Part shown: positions 45,379-58,339 of the stretch, piece after piece | How the letters are laid out: the number at the start of each line of letters is the position of its first letter | Numbering within the stretch: the first letter of the stretch is position 1 | NCBI RefSeq assembly: GCF_032854445.1 | Contig: NC_088302.1 | Span: 2,598,023 to 2,662,022, forward strand | DNA: 64,000 bases | From: Liolophura sinensis | Lineage: Eukaryota; Mollusca; Polyplacophora; Chitonida; Chitonidae | Direction: 5' to 3' | Notes under the pieces: generated by a model | Database searches by the model: none | The model's input: the letters and a program-made list of their open reading frames with translations, nothing else | What the model was told of the DNA's origin: nothing | Made by a program: the position numbers and the translations under genes

Positions 45379-46072
45379 CAGCGGCTTAGGGCCCAGCAAT
45401 TAAAAACATTTGACAGCATCTCCCATTTAGCAGCGGCTTAGGGTCCAGTAATTAAAAACATTTGACAGCATTTGCCATTTAGCAGCGGCTTAGTGTCCAG
45501 CAATTAAAAACATTTGACAGCGTTTCCCATTTAGCAGTGGCTTAGGGTCCAGCAATTAAAAACATTTGACAGCATTTGCCATTTAGCAGCGGCTTAGGGT
45601 CCAGCAATTAAAAACATTTGAGAGCATTTCCCATTAAGCAGCGGTTTAGGGTCCAGCAATTAAAAACATTTGACAGCATTTCCCATTTAGCAGCGGTTTA
45701 GGGTCCAGCAATTAAAAACCTTTGACAGCATTTGCCATTTAGCAGTGGCTTAGGGTCAAGCAATTAAAAACATTTGACAGCATTTGCCATTTAGCAGCGG
45801 TTTAGGGTCCAGCAATTAAAAACATTTGACAGCAATTCCTATTTAGCAGCGGTTTAGGGTCCAGCAATTAAAAACATTTGACAGTATTTCCCATTTAGCA
45901 GCGGCTTAGGGTCCAGCAATTAAAAACATTTGACAGCATTTCCTATTTAGCAGCGGTTTATGGTGCAGCAATTGAAAACATTTGACAGTATTTCCCATTT
46001 AGCAGCGGTTTAGGGTCCAGCAATTAAAATCATTTGACACCATTTCCCGTTTAGCAGCGGCTTAGGGTCCGG
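45378..46072 (+). repeat. 52-bp minisatellite, about 13 copies
   Basis: Unit AGCAGCGGCTTAGGGTCCAG, CAATTAAAAACATTTGACAG, CATTTCCCATTT; starts at 45378, 45430, 45482, 45534 and so on. Very homogeneous, so recently amplified. Confidence 0.95.
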
Positions 46073-46354
46073 CAAACGCTGGCGTGATGCCTTTCTTTGC
46101 AAACATTTGATAGCATTTGATTCAGTGAAAAAAAATTTGCTATGATATTTTCAGATACATTTGTTTTATGAAGGTTTTACTTTTAATTCTTTGATATTTT
46201 AAATTATCCATTCTTGAATAGTAATATTCCCAACGATCCTGCTTAAGGCGTGTACATATTGCGCCTTGTATCATTTGATAAACCCTGTGTGTTGTGTTTG
46301 AATCAACGTCACCCTGCGACAATTGGTGTGTCTAGGATATTCCAACATACGCTT

Positions 46355-46815
46355 TCTCCCCAAGTTTCTTAAGTTTTACCTGGAGTGTGATTCTCTGGTA
46401 AGTAAATATAGTCAGAGAGTCCAGAATCTCTGGCACTCTGCTTCATGATTGTGCCTCATTCTGCTTACCCAGGGGCTATTGCTGGACATCCATCATGTTG
46501 AATTACATCGTGACGTTGGATATATGCACTGTAGCAACCATAGTACTATTGCCACCTATATGTAGCATGGTACATGATTTTCATTCATTATACCAGAACA
46601 TCCCTTGCGTCTTTACAACATCAAACTGCTGATTGCTTCCCTTTGCATCGTTCAATCCTAGTTTTGCACTTTGTATTCTTTCATAGTCTATTGGAGGTTT
46701 TTGTTAAAGGTCATTATGGGAATTAGCTTGCACTAATGGGTTCGGAAAATCCATTTTGGTTGACGGCTGGAATACGAATGCCTCGTTCGACACACAGATA
46801 TTTTACTGATGACTA
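46355..46815 (+). repeat. Repeat family S, long copy
   Basis: CCAAGTTTCTTAAGTTTTAC, TGGTAAGTAAATATAGTCAG, GGCACTCTGCTTCATGATTG, GTGACGTTGGATATATG, CATTTTGGTTGACGGCTGG and ATACGAATGCC in the same order as 3530-4060. Confidence 0.75.
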
Positions 46816-47689
46816 CCGTATGTTTTCTTAGCTTGTTTTTGTAAATATGTAAGTCAAACATAATAATGAGGTTGGCTGACACTTTGAAATCTCAAATTAT
46901 TTTGACAAAATTATTGCTAATATAGTAAAAGAAGAGTGGTATTCCATTGGCAACTTCCGAAATGTTAACATTTGAAGTCGCCATACCAATTGTCCTTGTT
47001 AACAAACATTCTTACCATTAACACCAATCAACGTCAACAATATTAATACCCATACCTTGGCGGAGTGCGCAAGTACGGGGATTGCTAAGAAAACATCATT
47101 GCAAACCACGGTTTTATCGCTCGGAAACTTAACCTAAACAACCTAAAACTTATCTTCAGGATAAGGTGGATATTATGAGTGCTAAGCTGGAAATACACAC
47201 ACACTTCATATTTTAACAACTATGTCAGAAATCAACGTCGGCTCTATTGATTCTGGTGATATTGTGTTCACAGGCATTTAACACAATCAAATGAGACGGT
47301 CAAATTAAGACCTGATCTGTTGTGCTGTAGCCTTGTTTTAAGGCACAATTTGTTTAACTTTTTCTTCCACAACCCTTTTTCAGGTAATTATTGACATGGA
47401 ACACCCAAAATCTCGCTCATCAGGAAACTAAAAAGTGCTACAAGCTTTCTTCAACAGTTGAAAATCTTGCCTAACAACATTCAAAACCTAGTTAAACACA
47501 AAACCTAGTTAAACACAAAAACTAGTTTACATCATATTTTTGGTTGGCCTGTAAAATTGTTCTTTCGGCGTTTGAAAACTTTGCTAAAAATGGTGTAAAC
47601 GGGAGAAGGTAGAACCTTTGGTCCTTGACACTTGGTTGAGCTACTAAAGAAAATGATTTTGTATGAGATCCACCATATTAATACTAATG

Positions 47690-48400
47690 GCCATGTGACA
47701 GCCAAACAAGTTCTGAAAGATCCTACTGTGCCTTCAGAAAGAATACGCCTTTGTTTCTGTGGACAAAGCTCCTAGTAATATGATATTTATCTGGTAGAAT
47801 TGTTATTACAGAAAGAATACGCCTTTGTTTCTGTGGACAAAGCTCCTAGTAATATGATATTTATCTGGTAGAATTGTTACTACCAGGTTCTTGTAGAAGA
47901 GCTCAACATCACTACGACAACTGCCACAACAACAACGTATTCTAGAACGTATTCAAGAAAGGATTGTATCCGTACCTTCCCGTCACACCGATATACCACA
48001 ACTTTACTGGATTCCAAAAATGCATAAACCTCCATACAAAGATCGCTTTATTGCGGGACCGAGAAGCTATACCACCGAACTTGCATCTACTCTCTTAACG
48101 AAGCCACTACAACAAGTACAGTCATTGTGCAAAAAGTATTGTTGTGCAAATGAAAAAAGTGTACGTGAATCGTTAAAAACTCAAAACGTCTTAATGAAGA
48201 GCTAGACCCTCAAATAGGCGTACAGTATAAAGACATCTCTACTTAGGATTCCTCAACTCTCTACATGTACAGTTCCTCAGATATAATTCACAGAATTTCA
48301 TTATTAATTTATCGGTGTTTAATAAAACTTGACACCGCTACATTAATGTCACAGGCAACAAAGCTTTCTTCTGTTCCACGACATACAAGGCTTACTATTC
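47690..48400 (+). pseudogene. Penelope-like reverse transcriptase relic with an internal 74-bp duplication
   Basis: Broken frames show YAFVSVDKAPSNMIFIW, then IPQLYWIPKMHKPPYKDRFI with AGPRSYTTELASTLLTKPL, then DSSTLYMYSSSDIIHRI and HRYIN. The order is the same as the relic at 26.6-27.1 kb and in other PLE-type RTs. The VDKAP block is repeated exactly by a 74-bp tandem duplication (47735-47808, 47809-47882), and each copy hits a TAG after FIW. No YxDD or endonuclease found. Confidence 0.75.
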
Positions 48401-49340
48401 GTGGGATGTTTAGCTTGAATTGCTTGAGTTTCTCATTTATAATGTCAGGGGCATATTATTTTGGTAGATTACATTTGTTGGAGTTGAGTGATTGACTATT
48501 TGATACCACTGTAGGGCAGAATGTCAGTATTAGTTTGGTTAATTCACCTTATCTGAACTATGGAGTAGTGCTGGGCAACATGCATTACTCATGTGTATTA
48601 CCATATCGTGACTTCTTCCAGATTTTGGATGTGTAAAATGATATTTTGTGTTGATATCTGATGGTAATGATATTTTATTTCCTTCACTTAGACAGACAAG
48701 GCATAAAATGGCATTCAGTTCTGAGAACTATACTGCCAGGCTGATGGATAACTGATTGTGGGTTCCCTGTGCAATAAAAAACCAGTGAAGTTAGCTTGTG
48801 GTAAAACAACTAGGTCAATGCTGCAATCTCACATTGGCCAGGGCTTCTAAGATGAAAGCAGGGCTGATCTAGTTATCGCGGACGTCAAAGAAAGCCCCTT
48901 GGCTAGAACACTGCTTTTTAGTAATTTTTCTGTATTTTACAAAGGAAAACAGAAAATACATCTCTTCTATGCGAGAAAGACGAAAGAGCAAAATCTAAAT
49001 TCTTAAGTTGTAATAAATTCAGAAAAAAAATATAGCTGCTAAAGCAACTATGCCAGGGGTTTAAGCTGGCATCTCAATCTGAAAATGACTAGGCATTGTG
49101 CAACTGCAGTGAAGATTTCAGCCCAGTCGCATCAGCCGTCCTGGAAAAGACTTTTTAGGTTTTGGCACATGTTAGCCGACTAGACCCCTCGACCAACAGG
49201 CCTTCCAAAAAAATAGAAGATAGCTGACCAGTAAACTTTACAGCAAACATGCATTACCCCTCTGATGATCACAAATGACAGCACTCCCTTAGGTGAATGT
49301 TATCAGACATGTATAATTGTCAGTTTAGGAAGTGAATTAG

Positions 49341-49838
49341 GCCTGTTGGTCGAGTGGTTTAGGCGGTTGGCATGTATTGCTGGCGATTTGGTGCCTGACT
49401 CTGGGGTCGCTGGTTCGAAACCCGCAGTGGTCTCAGTCAAATATCAGCACTAGAATCTGTGCTATATTCAGAAAGTGTAATCCCTAATAACGATAATACT
49501 GTTACCTAATTCACTTTCTAAATTGTCATTTATACCTACCTTAGTTATGTTTTAGTCTAACTGCTCATGAAACTGTTTAATAAGTAGCAGTAGCTAATCA
49601 CACTTCCATTCTGTCGTAATTGCAGTGAGGCCGTTTGCGCGGTCTTTCCTTCAGCGAAGACCACAGACTTCTTTTCCACCAACATTGTGTGCCTATCAGT
49701 ACCCCAATACCTTTGGACAGATCTATGGTTTACCTAGGGTACTCTAAATTCATCTGCTCATAAAAATGACCCCCCCATTTAACAAGTGAATAGCTCTTGA
49801 ATATGGCGTTAAACAACAGTGAAATAAATTAATAAATT
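49341..49838 (+). repeat. SINE family C candidate (~500 bp) with tRNA-like head
   Basis: Head GCCTGTTGGTCGAGTGGTTT (A box) and CGCTGGTTCGAAACCCGC (B box). A 7-base loop ATGTATT could give a GTA anticodon. The acceptor stem does not pair, so it is not a working tRNA. It ends TTGAATATGGCGTTAAACAA followed by GAAATAAATTAATAAAT, a SINE-style tail. No target-site duplication seen. Confidence 0.6.
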
Positions 49839-50354
49839 ATTTACAAACTTAACAAGGCTTGTATACCTTGAAAAGTGTCCTCTGCTCCAAACCATCAATT
49901 CTTCATCCAACCGTCACAGCTCTTTGCAGCCCACCCATAACTAGGCAAAAACTTTCTTAAATACTTTCACTCAACAGAAGGAGCAAGTCTGGAGTACTTG
50001 GGATGAGGAACATCTCAATCTCCAGGAACTAAAATCCACTCTTATACATGATGTTTATTGGCATTTAATAATGACATTTTGCCTTTCTCGTCTGAAAAGA
50101 AGCAAACTGCAGACCGACTATTAAGGAACTATGCGTTCAGCCACTCAGAGTATGTTATGTTGTAGTAAATATCGACTGGATGCTATGGCGACATGTCATT
50201 CGTGTAGTTTAGCATAAGTAAATGCGATTTTAGTCAAATTAGGTGCGTGGTGTTTTAAGTACTTGTGAAAAATTGCGCCGTTTTTTCTGCAGAATTCTGC
50301 TGGTGGAGAAGTAACCCCGAGGCCTGGTCCCTTTGCATTGTTTTAATGTGATTG

Positions 50355-50530
50355 TATGTTAAATGTGATGACAACACAATATTTTGAGTAATTCTGGACC
50401 AGTGATGTCTGAAAAATTGCTATTAACATCACTGAATATCTTTTTACCTAATTTCGTTAAGCCCTGGTGCTAAGGGCGTCTAAATTGGTACTATGTACTC
50501 ATTTACATGAACAGTTAGAATAAAACGATC
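50355..50530 (+). repeat. Repeat family R copy
   Basis: GTGATGACAACACAATATTT, GAGTAATTCTGGACCAGTGA, CGTTAAGCCCTGGTGCTAAG and CATTTACATGAACAGTTAGA; ends abruptly after AATAAAACG. Confidence 0.8.
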
Positions 50531-51229
50531 TATCGACGATCGATGGCATGTGGGACTACATGTACCTGGGACAATGCATTGCATGTTGACCCCAAATCGC
50601 CAACGTTAGAGATCTCGTACTTGTTCTACAAGCTGAGTGGCACAGTATACAAGCTGTTATCCAGAGACTGATAGTGTCCCTGAAAAGGCAATGTATGGCA
50701 TGCATTACAAACAGAGGTGGTGCTACCCGGTACTGACATTGTCTCTGGACATTCTGTGTGTTACATTTCCTCATTAAAACTCTGTACTTTACAATTACAC
50801 ATGTCATTACTAATGCGTATCGGACACAGCCAAAGCAAATAAAGTCAGATTTAGCGTCAATTTCACTTTTTACCGGCGGTGCGTTTTTCATGCATTTCTG
50901 AAGATATATCAGGTATAGGTAGCGTTCGTACGATTCCGCCTCCTGTCTTTGCCTACAGACAGTTCCGTCCTCTACCTTTTAAATGTTGTGGTAAACTGCG
51001 AGCTATCAACGTGCAAGTTCACAAACATTGTTGTGCACTTGGCCGACAGTGTAAAATAGCCAGTAAATAATATGGCATGGACCATCTAGAAGTTCGTAGT
51101 TGCACATGTAACAGTCAAACCGAAAATTGCTTAGCACAGCGTTTGACAGAGCACGGTACTAATAACAGTGGTGCCATTCGTAAATGTCCGATGGAGTACT
51201 GACATTTTCAACATACACCCCTACATATG

Positions 51230-53510
51230 CAACCATTCATGTTTACAGTCAAAATAATATGTTCTATACCCCTACGCTGTGCAAAACATTCACGTTTACA
51301 GTCAATCCTGTATGTCATATAGCCTTATCCGTGTAACCTGTGCAAAACATTCACGTTTACAGTCAACCCTGTATGTCATATAGCCTTATCCGTGTAACCT
51401 GTGCAAAGCATTCACGTTTAGAGTCAATCCTGTATGTCATATAGCCTTATCCGTGTAACATGTGCAAAGCATTCACGTTTACAGTCAACCCTAGTGTATA
51501 CAATATACCTTTGGCCGGGTAACCGTTCATGTTTACAGTCAACCCTAGTGTATACCATATACCTTTGGCCGTGTAACCGTTCATGTTTACAGTCAACCCT
51601 AGTAACCGGAGCCGATGGTACGCCGGTAGATCGTCCGCTTCGGGAGCGGTAGATCAATGATCAATCCTGGGTCGAGCCACACCTAAGACTTTAAAAGAGT
51701 AAGTTGTAACTTTCTCGCTTGGCGTTGGGGATAGTGCAAGGACTGGTTGACCGTTATCAGTATAATGGCTCGGGCGGGGCGGCTTACTTGCCTTCGGTAA
51801 GGCGAAGTAGTGAAGAAGCACTAGATAAAAGAGCGGTGGAAATCCGTTCGGTATATGACTGAAAAATTGTTAAGTACGACGTTAAACCCCAAGAACTCAC
51901 TCACTCACTCAACCCTAATATATGCCATAGACCCTTGGCCGTGTAACTGTTCATGTTTACAATAAACCCTATGTGTCATATGCCCCTACCAATTTAACTA
52001 TGCATGTCTACCCTCAGCCATCATTGTTATATACTCTTACCCGTGCAACCATGCATGTTTACAGTCAATCCTAAGACTCATTTATCCCTACACATGTAAC
52101 CATGCATGTTTACAGTCAATCCTATGACTCATTTATCCCTACCCATGTAACCATGCATGTTTACAGTCAACCCTAGTATATGTCATATACCCCTACCCAT
52201 GTAACCATGCATGTTTACAGTCAGTCCTATGACTTATTTATCCCTACCCATGTAACCAACCATGTTTACAGTCAACCCAAGTATATGTCATATATCCCTA
52301 CCCTTGTAACCATTCATGTTTACAGTCAGCCCTGGTATATGTCGTAAACCCCTACCCATTTATCCATTCATGTTTTCAATTAACCCTGTGTGTGATTTAT
52401 AGCAACCATTGTAACCATTTATGTTTACAGTCAAATGTGATTGTCATATATCCCTACCCTTGTAGCCATTCATGTCTACAGTCAAATGTGATTGTCATAT
52501 ATCCCTACCCTTGTAACCATTCATGTCTACAGTCAACCCTAGTATATGTCGTATACCCCTACCCATGTATCCATTCATTTTTACAATTAACCCTATGTGT
52601 GATTTATAGCAACCATTGTAACAATTCATGTTTACAGTCAACCGTAATTGTCATTTACCCCTACCTGTGTAACAATTCATGTTTACAATCAACCCTATGT
52701 GTCATTTACCCCTACCCGTATAACCATTCATTTTTACAGTTAACCGTAATTGTTATATACCTCTACCTTTGTATTTAAGTTTACAGTCAACCCTAGGTGT
52801 CATATATCCCTAACGATGTAACCATTCTTGTTTACAATCAACCTTATGTGTCATTTATTCCTGCCCTTTTTAATCATTCATGTTTGCAGTCAACCGCATT
52901 TGTTATTTACCTTTACCTGTGAAACCATTCGTGTTTACAGTCGACCGTATTTGTCATGTACCCCTACCCATGTCAGCATTCATGTTTACAGTTAACCCTA
53001 TGTGTCATTTCCCCTACCCATGTAACCATTCATGTTAATTACAGTCCACCCTAGTATATATTATATACCACTACCCTTGTAACCATTCATGTTAACAGTT
53101 AACCTTATGTGTCATTTCCCCTACCCATGTAACCATTCATGTTAATTACAGTCCACCCTAGTATATATTATATACCTCTACCCTTGTAACCATTCATGTT
53201 TACAGTTAACCCTATGTGTCATTTCCCCTACCCATGTAACCATTCATGTTAATTACAGTCCACCCTAGTATATATTATATACCTCTATCCTTGTAACCAT
53301 TCATGTTAATTACAGTCCACCCTAATATATATTATATACCTCTACCCTTGTAACCATTCATGTTTACAGTCAACCCGATATTTTATACACCCAATAACCG
53401 GGAAATCATTCATGTATATCGTCAACCCGATATGTTATACACCTAATACCCGGGAAATCATTCCTTTTTACAGTCAACCCGATGTGTTAAACACCCAATA
53501 CCCGGGAAAT
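51230..53510 (+). repeat. 54-bp minisatellite, ~2.0 kb excluding the inserted SINE
   Basis: Unit AACCATTCATGTTTACAGTC, AACCCTAGTATATGTCATAT, ACCCCTACCCATGT with many variants, including longer ones with TTAATTACAGTCCACCC at 53020-53340. Open frames across it are artefacts of a period divisible by three. Interrupted by a SINE at 51602-51908. Confidence 0.95.
51602..51908 (+). repeat. SINE family B, full length, inside the 54-bp array
   Basis: Head GGTAGATCGTCCGCTTCGGG with GGGTCGAGCC B box, central CTTGGCGTTGGGGATAGTGC, TGGTTGACCGTTATCAGTAT, GGCTTACTTGCCTTCGGTAA and 3' end TTAAGTACGACGTTAAACCC with (ACTC)n. Flanked by TCAACCCTA at 51593-51601 and 51909-51917 (9 bp), consistent with a target-site duplication in the array unit. 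Confidence 0.9.
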
Positions 53511-53884
53511 CAGTGAACACCTAATTTTACTTCTTAATTATTTATGTTTTCCACTTAGGATAAAGAATGAGAAACATTACAGTCGAAGTGAGACTGTTTT
53601 GGGACGAAGATACCAGAAGGATGATCAACCCAAAGGCTTTGCTACTACAATCCCGATAAACAGAGGAACGATCACGTGTCTTCCGTGAGGCATGGTGAAT
53701 CATCTCTCATCATTGTGTTAGAATGTACACCTAAAGAAATGCATTTGAAGAGCGTTTGATAATCTTGGACAGCATACTTAGCTGTAAGTCATTCAGGAAG
53801 TATGATCTTATAGCATTTATACCATTACTAATCAATGATAATTCTGTCATATATTAAAATTATATATTCTCAAGATCTTTTTTT

Positions 53885-54100
53885 TTATTAATAATTATAT
53901 GATAGCAGCCAGGTTTAAGGGCGGGGGAAATAGGAGTACCCCCGCAAAACCACCGACGTTTGACAAGTTACTGACAGCCTTTCCCACGTGCGACGTTCGG
54001 CAGTATAAGCCATATTGGTGGAATGCAGGCGGTCTTCAACGAACGTAACACTGCAACAACGATCTCATGAGCGTTCTCACCAAGGCGGAAACGAGCAAGT
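53885..54100 (-). repeat. SINE-like family D fragment
   Basis: GATAGCAGCCAGGTTTAAGG, CAAAACCACCGACGTTTGAC, CCTTTCCCACGTGCGAC and CATATTGGTGGAATGCAGGC. Shares its layout with SINE A but not its sequence; parts recur at 56945 and 59870. Confidence 0.45.
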
Positions 54101-55690
54101 CAGATAGAAGGAATCCACAAAAACCCTTTCAAGACTTGGACTAAAACCGCACGTGATCTGTCCTGATTGAATGTTTAGCATAATGCATCCGTCAGTCTGT
54201 TGTACGCGTACATTTCCCGCTGACTACCACTCGTAACCTACGTTTCTTCTTGCCCTTTTGCTTTCGAAGAGTTAATGAAATTTTGGAGTCAGACATCTCT
54301 ACCGTTTACATTCTAACAGAAGTAGTTGTTATCATTGGTCTTTATTACATTAAACGTGTGTTGTGTTGGAAGAAAACTTTGTGTTAAATCTCAATGATAA
54401 TAAGGTTATAGACGCAGCTCTGTGCATCGATGTAAGAATAATACCTGTCATCGCAGCGCTTTTCCCACTACGCTTATAATAAGAGTTGTTGTGCCGCAGA
54501 CCCCATAGTGTAATAAAGAGTTTTATTGCTCAACACGCTTAAGAGTCCAACAATAAATTGGACACATTTTGAGTCGTTAAAGACAAAAAAGGGCACAAAT
54601 ATGGGTGCCTACTTTAAAGACATGACAATGGTTCACGGGTACGCTTTGTAGGTTACATGTACTAGAATCGATACCGAACCTCTGACTGTAGGCCGTAACC
54701 GTGAACCAACAAGTCGTTCTCTGTCTCTGTGGTAAAAACACAGATCAGCACAAAACTTCCGCTTGATTTGTAGCTTGTCACAGTAACACACGTCAAGTTA
54801 AATCACATGCAAACTTTTGCTACAAAATAAACAGACTGAATAAAAACTGAATTTATCCGAAATTTCTACACGCTTATAAAGGACAATTTAAAGACAGAAA
54901 GTTTAAATCTTTATGACAAGGCGTCAAAATGTCTTTTCGTGTTGACATTTGCCCTTAACAAAACTGTGATAATTATGAAAATAGCTCGAACAGCTTACTA
55001 CACCCAAAAAGCTTAACCGGCCGTCTATTGTTTGTCATTGATCTGGGCAAAATATATTATTTAGTATTGTACCACAGGCGCGGCACTGTGTCTTTGTTTA
55101 GGCGGATAAAGCCATTGATTTTTTGAAACTTGCCTGTGTATGAGAGCGGCAAGCTATACTTCTCGTAAAAAGGAAGGAATCTGTTAAACAAGGGTCGATC
55201 TCTTCACCTTTACAATGCAGCATTCAGCATATATTACCGAACCCTGTTGAAATGTTTTAATGGAAATCGTTGATGTCTAATGTATTGTTTTCTACTCCAA
55301 AAACACTTCTGCAATTGTTGCTTAAAATAGAGTTTTCTATGGGTCCAAAGCGGCTGCATATCCGCCTGTTTAAAAAACTTGAAAACAATAATAATATAAT
55401 TGTTTCTACCACCATCTTTTAAGCACATCATCCTCTGCAAGCGTCTAGCTTATGGGTGAGTGTAGGCCTCACTGTCACAATGCACTGTATCGTCTGCACT
55501 AATCAGTAGACAATCTTCTATGCGATATCCTGCAGACTGTTCTATGGCATAAACACTCCACACCATAGTATATGGAAGTCAATGTAGTCTTTTTATTGTT
55601 AGACTGTATAACTAGGATTATGATGGTTAGCTAAGAATGCCCGAGGTATGGTGACCTTGCATTGTGTTCGTGTTTCTTAACATAACATTA
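54101..55690. other. No gene or repeat recognised
   Basis: Nothing supportable on either strand. Confidence 0.35.
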
Positions 55691-55694
55691 TATA

Positions 55695-55935
55695 ATTCTA
55701 AATCTAAACCAGCAGGTTCAAATTGACTGATTCCAGTACAACTGCATGTCTTTTTACTTTATTCTGCTTAATCCATCGTGCTAGGGTGGGTTAAATTGAG
55801 CATTTACATAAACAGTTAGAATCGAACCTTTAGTGAGGTCAGTTGACAAGAGGACGAATTTCAACGTGTGACCAATCGTCAAATATTGCCAAATATTACA
55901 TTGTTATCACTGTTCTGGTTTATTCGATATGCTGA
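55695..55935 (+). repeat. Repeat family R copy
   Basis: TTATTCTGCTTAATCCATCG, CATTTACATAAACAGTTAGA, GTTGACAAGAGGACGAATTT and TTGTTATCACTGTTCTGG. Confidence 0.75.
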
Positions 55936-55944
55936 AAGTTTTTA

Positions 55945-56190
55945 GTTATTCTAGACCAGTGACGTCTATATAATAAATTGCATATTAATATCATTACATT
56001 TTTCTTCACTTAATTTTGCTTAAGCCATGGTGCTAGAGGCGTGTAAATTGCTACTATATATGCATTTACACGAAGAGTTAGAATAAAACCCTAGCTGAGG
56101 TTAATTGACAAGAGGCCTTATTTCATTGGTTACACGTGACAATTTCCCAGCTATCACACTGTCGTTGCTGTTCTGTTTTCCCCCTCTATT
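55945..56190 (+). repeat. Repeat family R copy, tandem to the previous one
   Basis: TTCTAGACCAGTGACGTCTA, TTAAGCCATGGTGCTAGAGG, AGTTAGAATAAAACCCTAGC, TTGACAAGAGGCC and AGCTATCACACTGTCGTTGC. Head-to-tail with 55695-55935. Confidence 0.85.
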
Positions 56191-58335
56191 GATTATATTG
56201 ATGTCGAATCTTATGGGAGTGCTCAGAAGTAAGAACATCACCGTCATACCCCCTTGAACCTTAAGAGCTGACAATCTCTGACTGGATCGGGACAATGGTG
56301 GTAGAATCGGTGAACAATGTTTTGCTGTCCCTGCACCTGCACTCCACCAATAAGGCGTACTGATCATCACCGTAGCTGTCAACCAATCACTTAATTCTAA
56401 ACAGTGTTAATCCAGAGCAGAGAAAAGAGTGTTTTAGTTGACAACTGGTCAAATATAACGCGTAAATCCCGCGTAAATCCTTAGTGGCAGGTCTTTACTT
56501 TCTAACAACAGTAACCACTCGAATGAAAAGCATTTGGTCAAAGCAATCTTCATTGTCAGGAAGAAGTTGACTGCATCTACCCAAGATAGACTGACCAAGA
56601 AAACAGAGACAGTTGATATTCTCCAAATCCATGTACACCACAAGGACAAGGATGACAACGCCTTTAACCAATGGCTAAATTTAAGATGTCAGAGAGTTAC
56701 CAGTGTTCGTTCCTTTGATGCTTAAAGTGAAATATGTAAAAGTGCTTCAAATTCTTCCTTTCATAAACTCTGGAACGGGCCTCAGCTTCTTGAATATCCA
56801 GTCCTTTGCCCAAATACTGAAGTGAGAATTCCTTGGTTGCAAAAACACCGTACCCTAATGAAATGTGCAAAAAACACACAAAATCTTAACATACAAATCA
56901 CTTAATTGAGTAAAACCATGTGACATTTGAGGGTAAAATTCTAATTTATTTATTCGTTTGACTGGGGTTCAACACATTATGCGAGTCTCACTTGTACGAT
57001 ATGGCAGCAAGTATTATGGGTGTGAGAAAAACAACGGTAAAACCAGCCACCTTTGGTAAACTAGTGACAAACTTCCTTTTGCGTGACACACAGATTTGCA
57101 TGGAACACTGGCCGGAGACAGGTGGACTTCTAAACATTCACAAACCTCCCTACAAAACACAACAGCCTGTTTACTGTCACCAAGGTCTTTATGAACAGTG
57201 AAAGTTGGAGAACTGTCTCGCACCAAAAACGGGCATCGCTCTCCGGGGATAATCTTTAATTTAAATCACCACATATCTTCACACTGGTAAAACATATTAG
57301 AAATACAGAAGACACTATCTAAGTCATGTTTAAAAAAAAAGATTTGAGGAAATGAGACTGGGACTGGACAATTTAAGAGACTCATGAATATTTAAAGTAT
57401 ACTAAAATGGGGTGGGGGCGGTTGGTGGGAGGGATGTGAAGTGCATGTCTGAACCCGCACCTCATGTGCCTGCGAATAAAAGACAAGCACTTTAAACGCT
57501 AGACTATGGCTGCTTCTGCCACATTATGTTTCCAGTTCAGACAATTTAGTCCTGACCATTCAGTTTTTCACATGTTACAGGAGGTGATAGATCTGGGGAT
57601 AAATCTGTGAATTTCAGTATTATGGGCCAAATTACACTTACTATTATATGAGATGTGGACAAACTCGGAAGTAACTGCAAGAGAAGAGAGGGAATGAAAC
57701 AAGGCAGGAAATATTGTGACGGGCAGTACTGACTTCCATAAATATTTTTCGCGTGAAGAAGTGTTGGTTAATCCTTAAATTACTCCGCCCTTCTTTCACG
57801 CACTTGTGTAAGCATAGACACAAGATATAAAATAATCTCGCTAATTTGAGGCATGGTTTTGAACTTTTTTTCATATTTCATTCATAGGATACGGTAAACG
57901 GAATATTCAGCGAGTGACCCTGTGGCATCAAATGTATTAAGTTCAAGTCAAAAATTTTCTTTCTCTCCAGATGCTGGAGGCAAACAAAACTTTTTAATTC
58001 TCATTTAATAAATTTGATATTACAGGATCACTCACTGGAGATCCTTAATGTAATAACCAAACTAACATCTGAGTGTAATATCACTTTTTATCACTGAAAT
58101 CCTGACATTTCACAAATATATTAATAACAAACGAACTTGTTTAAATGAAAAATGCTTAAATTATTCTATGTATCCTATTTTATGAATGTTATGAACAAGG
58201 AAGCAAACTACACAGAAAACAACCTTTAAGTAAAAAGCAGAACTTATGTCAACATCTTAAGTTAAATTAAGAAATGTGATCCATATTCAATACACTTCTG
58301 CTAGGGTAGTGAAATAATTTTACAAGGTGAAACGA
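56191..58335. other. No gene recognised; one SINE-like D fragment at 56945-57080
   Basis: Overlapping open frames at 56449-56725 and 56992-57226 on opposite strands show no family signature. 56945-57080 has GACTGGGGTTCAACACATTA, CTTGTACGATATGGCAGCAA and CCACCTTTGGTAAACTAGTG, a diverged SINE-like sequence. Confidence 0.4.
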
Positions 58336-58339
58336 TTTT

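Noticed and set aside
45378-46072. CRISPR-like array (regular ~52-bp spacing)
   Set aside because: The whole unit is repeated with no unique spacers; a minisatellite in eukaryotic DNA.
49341-49430. tRNA gene
   Set aside because: A and B boxes are present but the acceptor stem does not pair and the sequence continues into a SINE-like body and tail.
52392-52778. 128-codon open frame with repeated Cys/Tyr-rich units
   Set aside because: Product of the 54-bp minisatellite whose period is a multiple of three.
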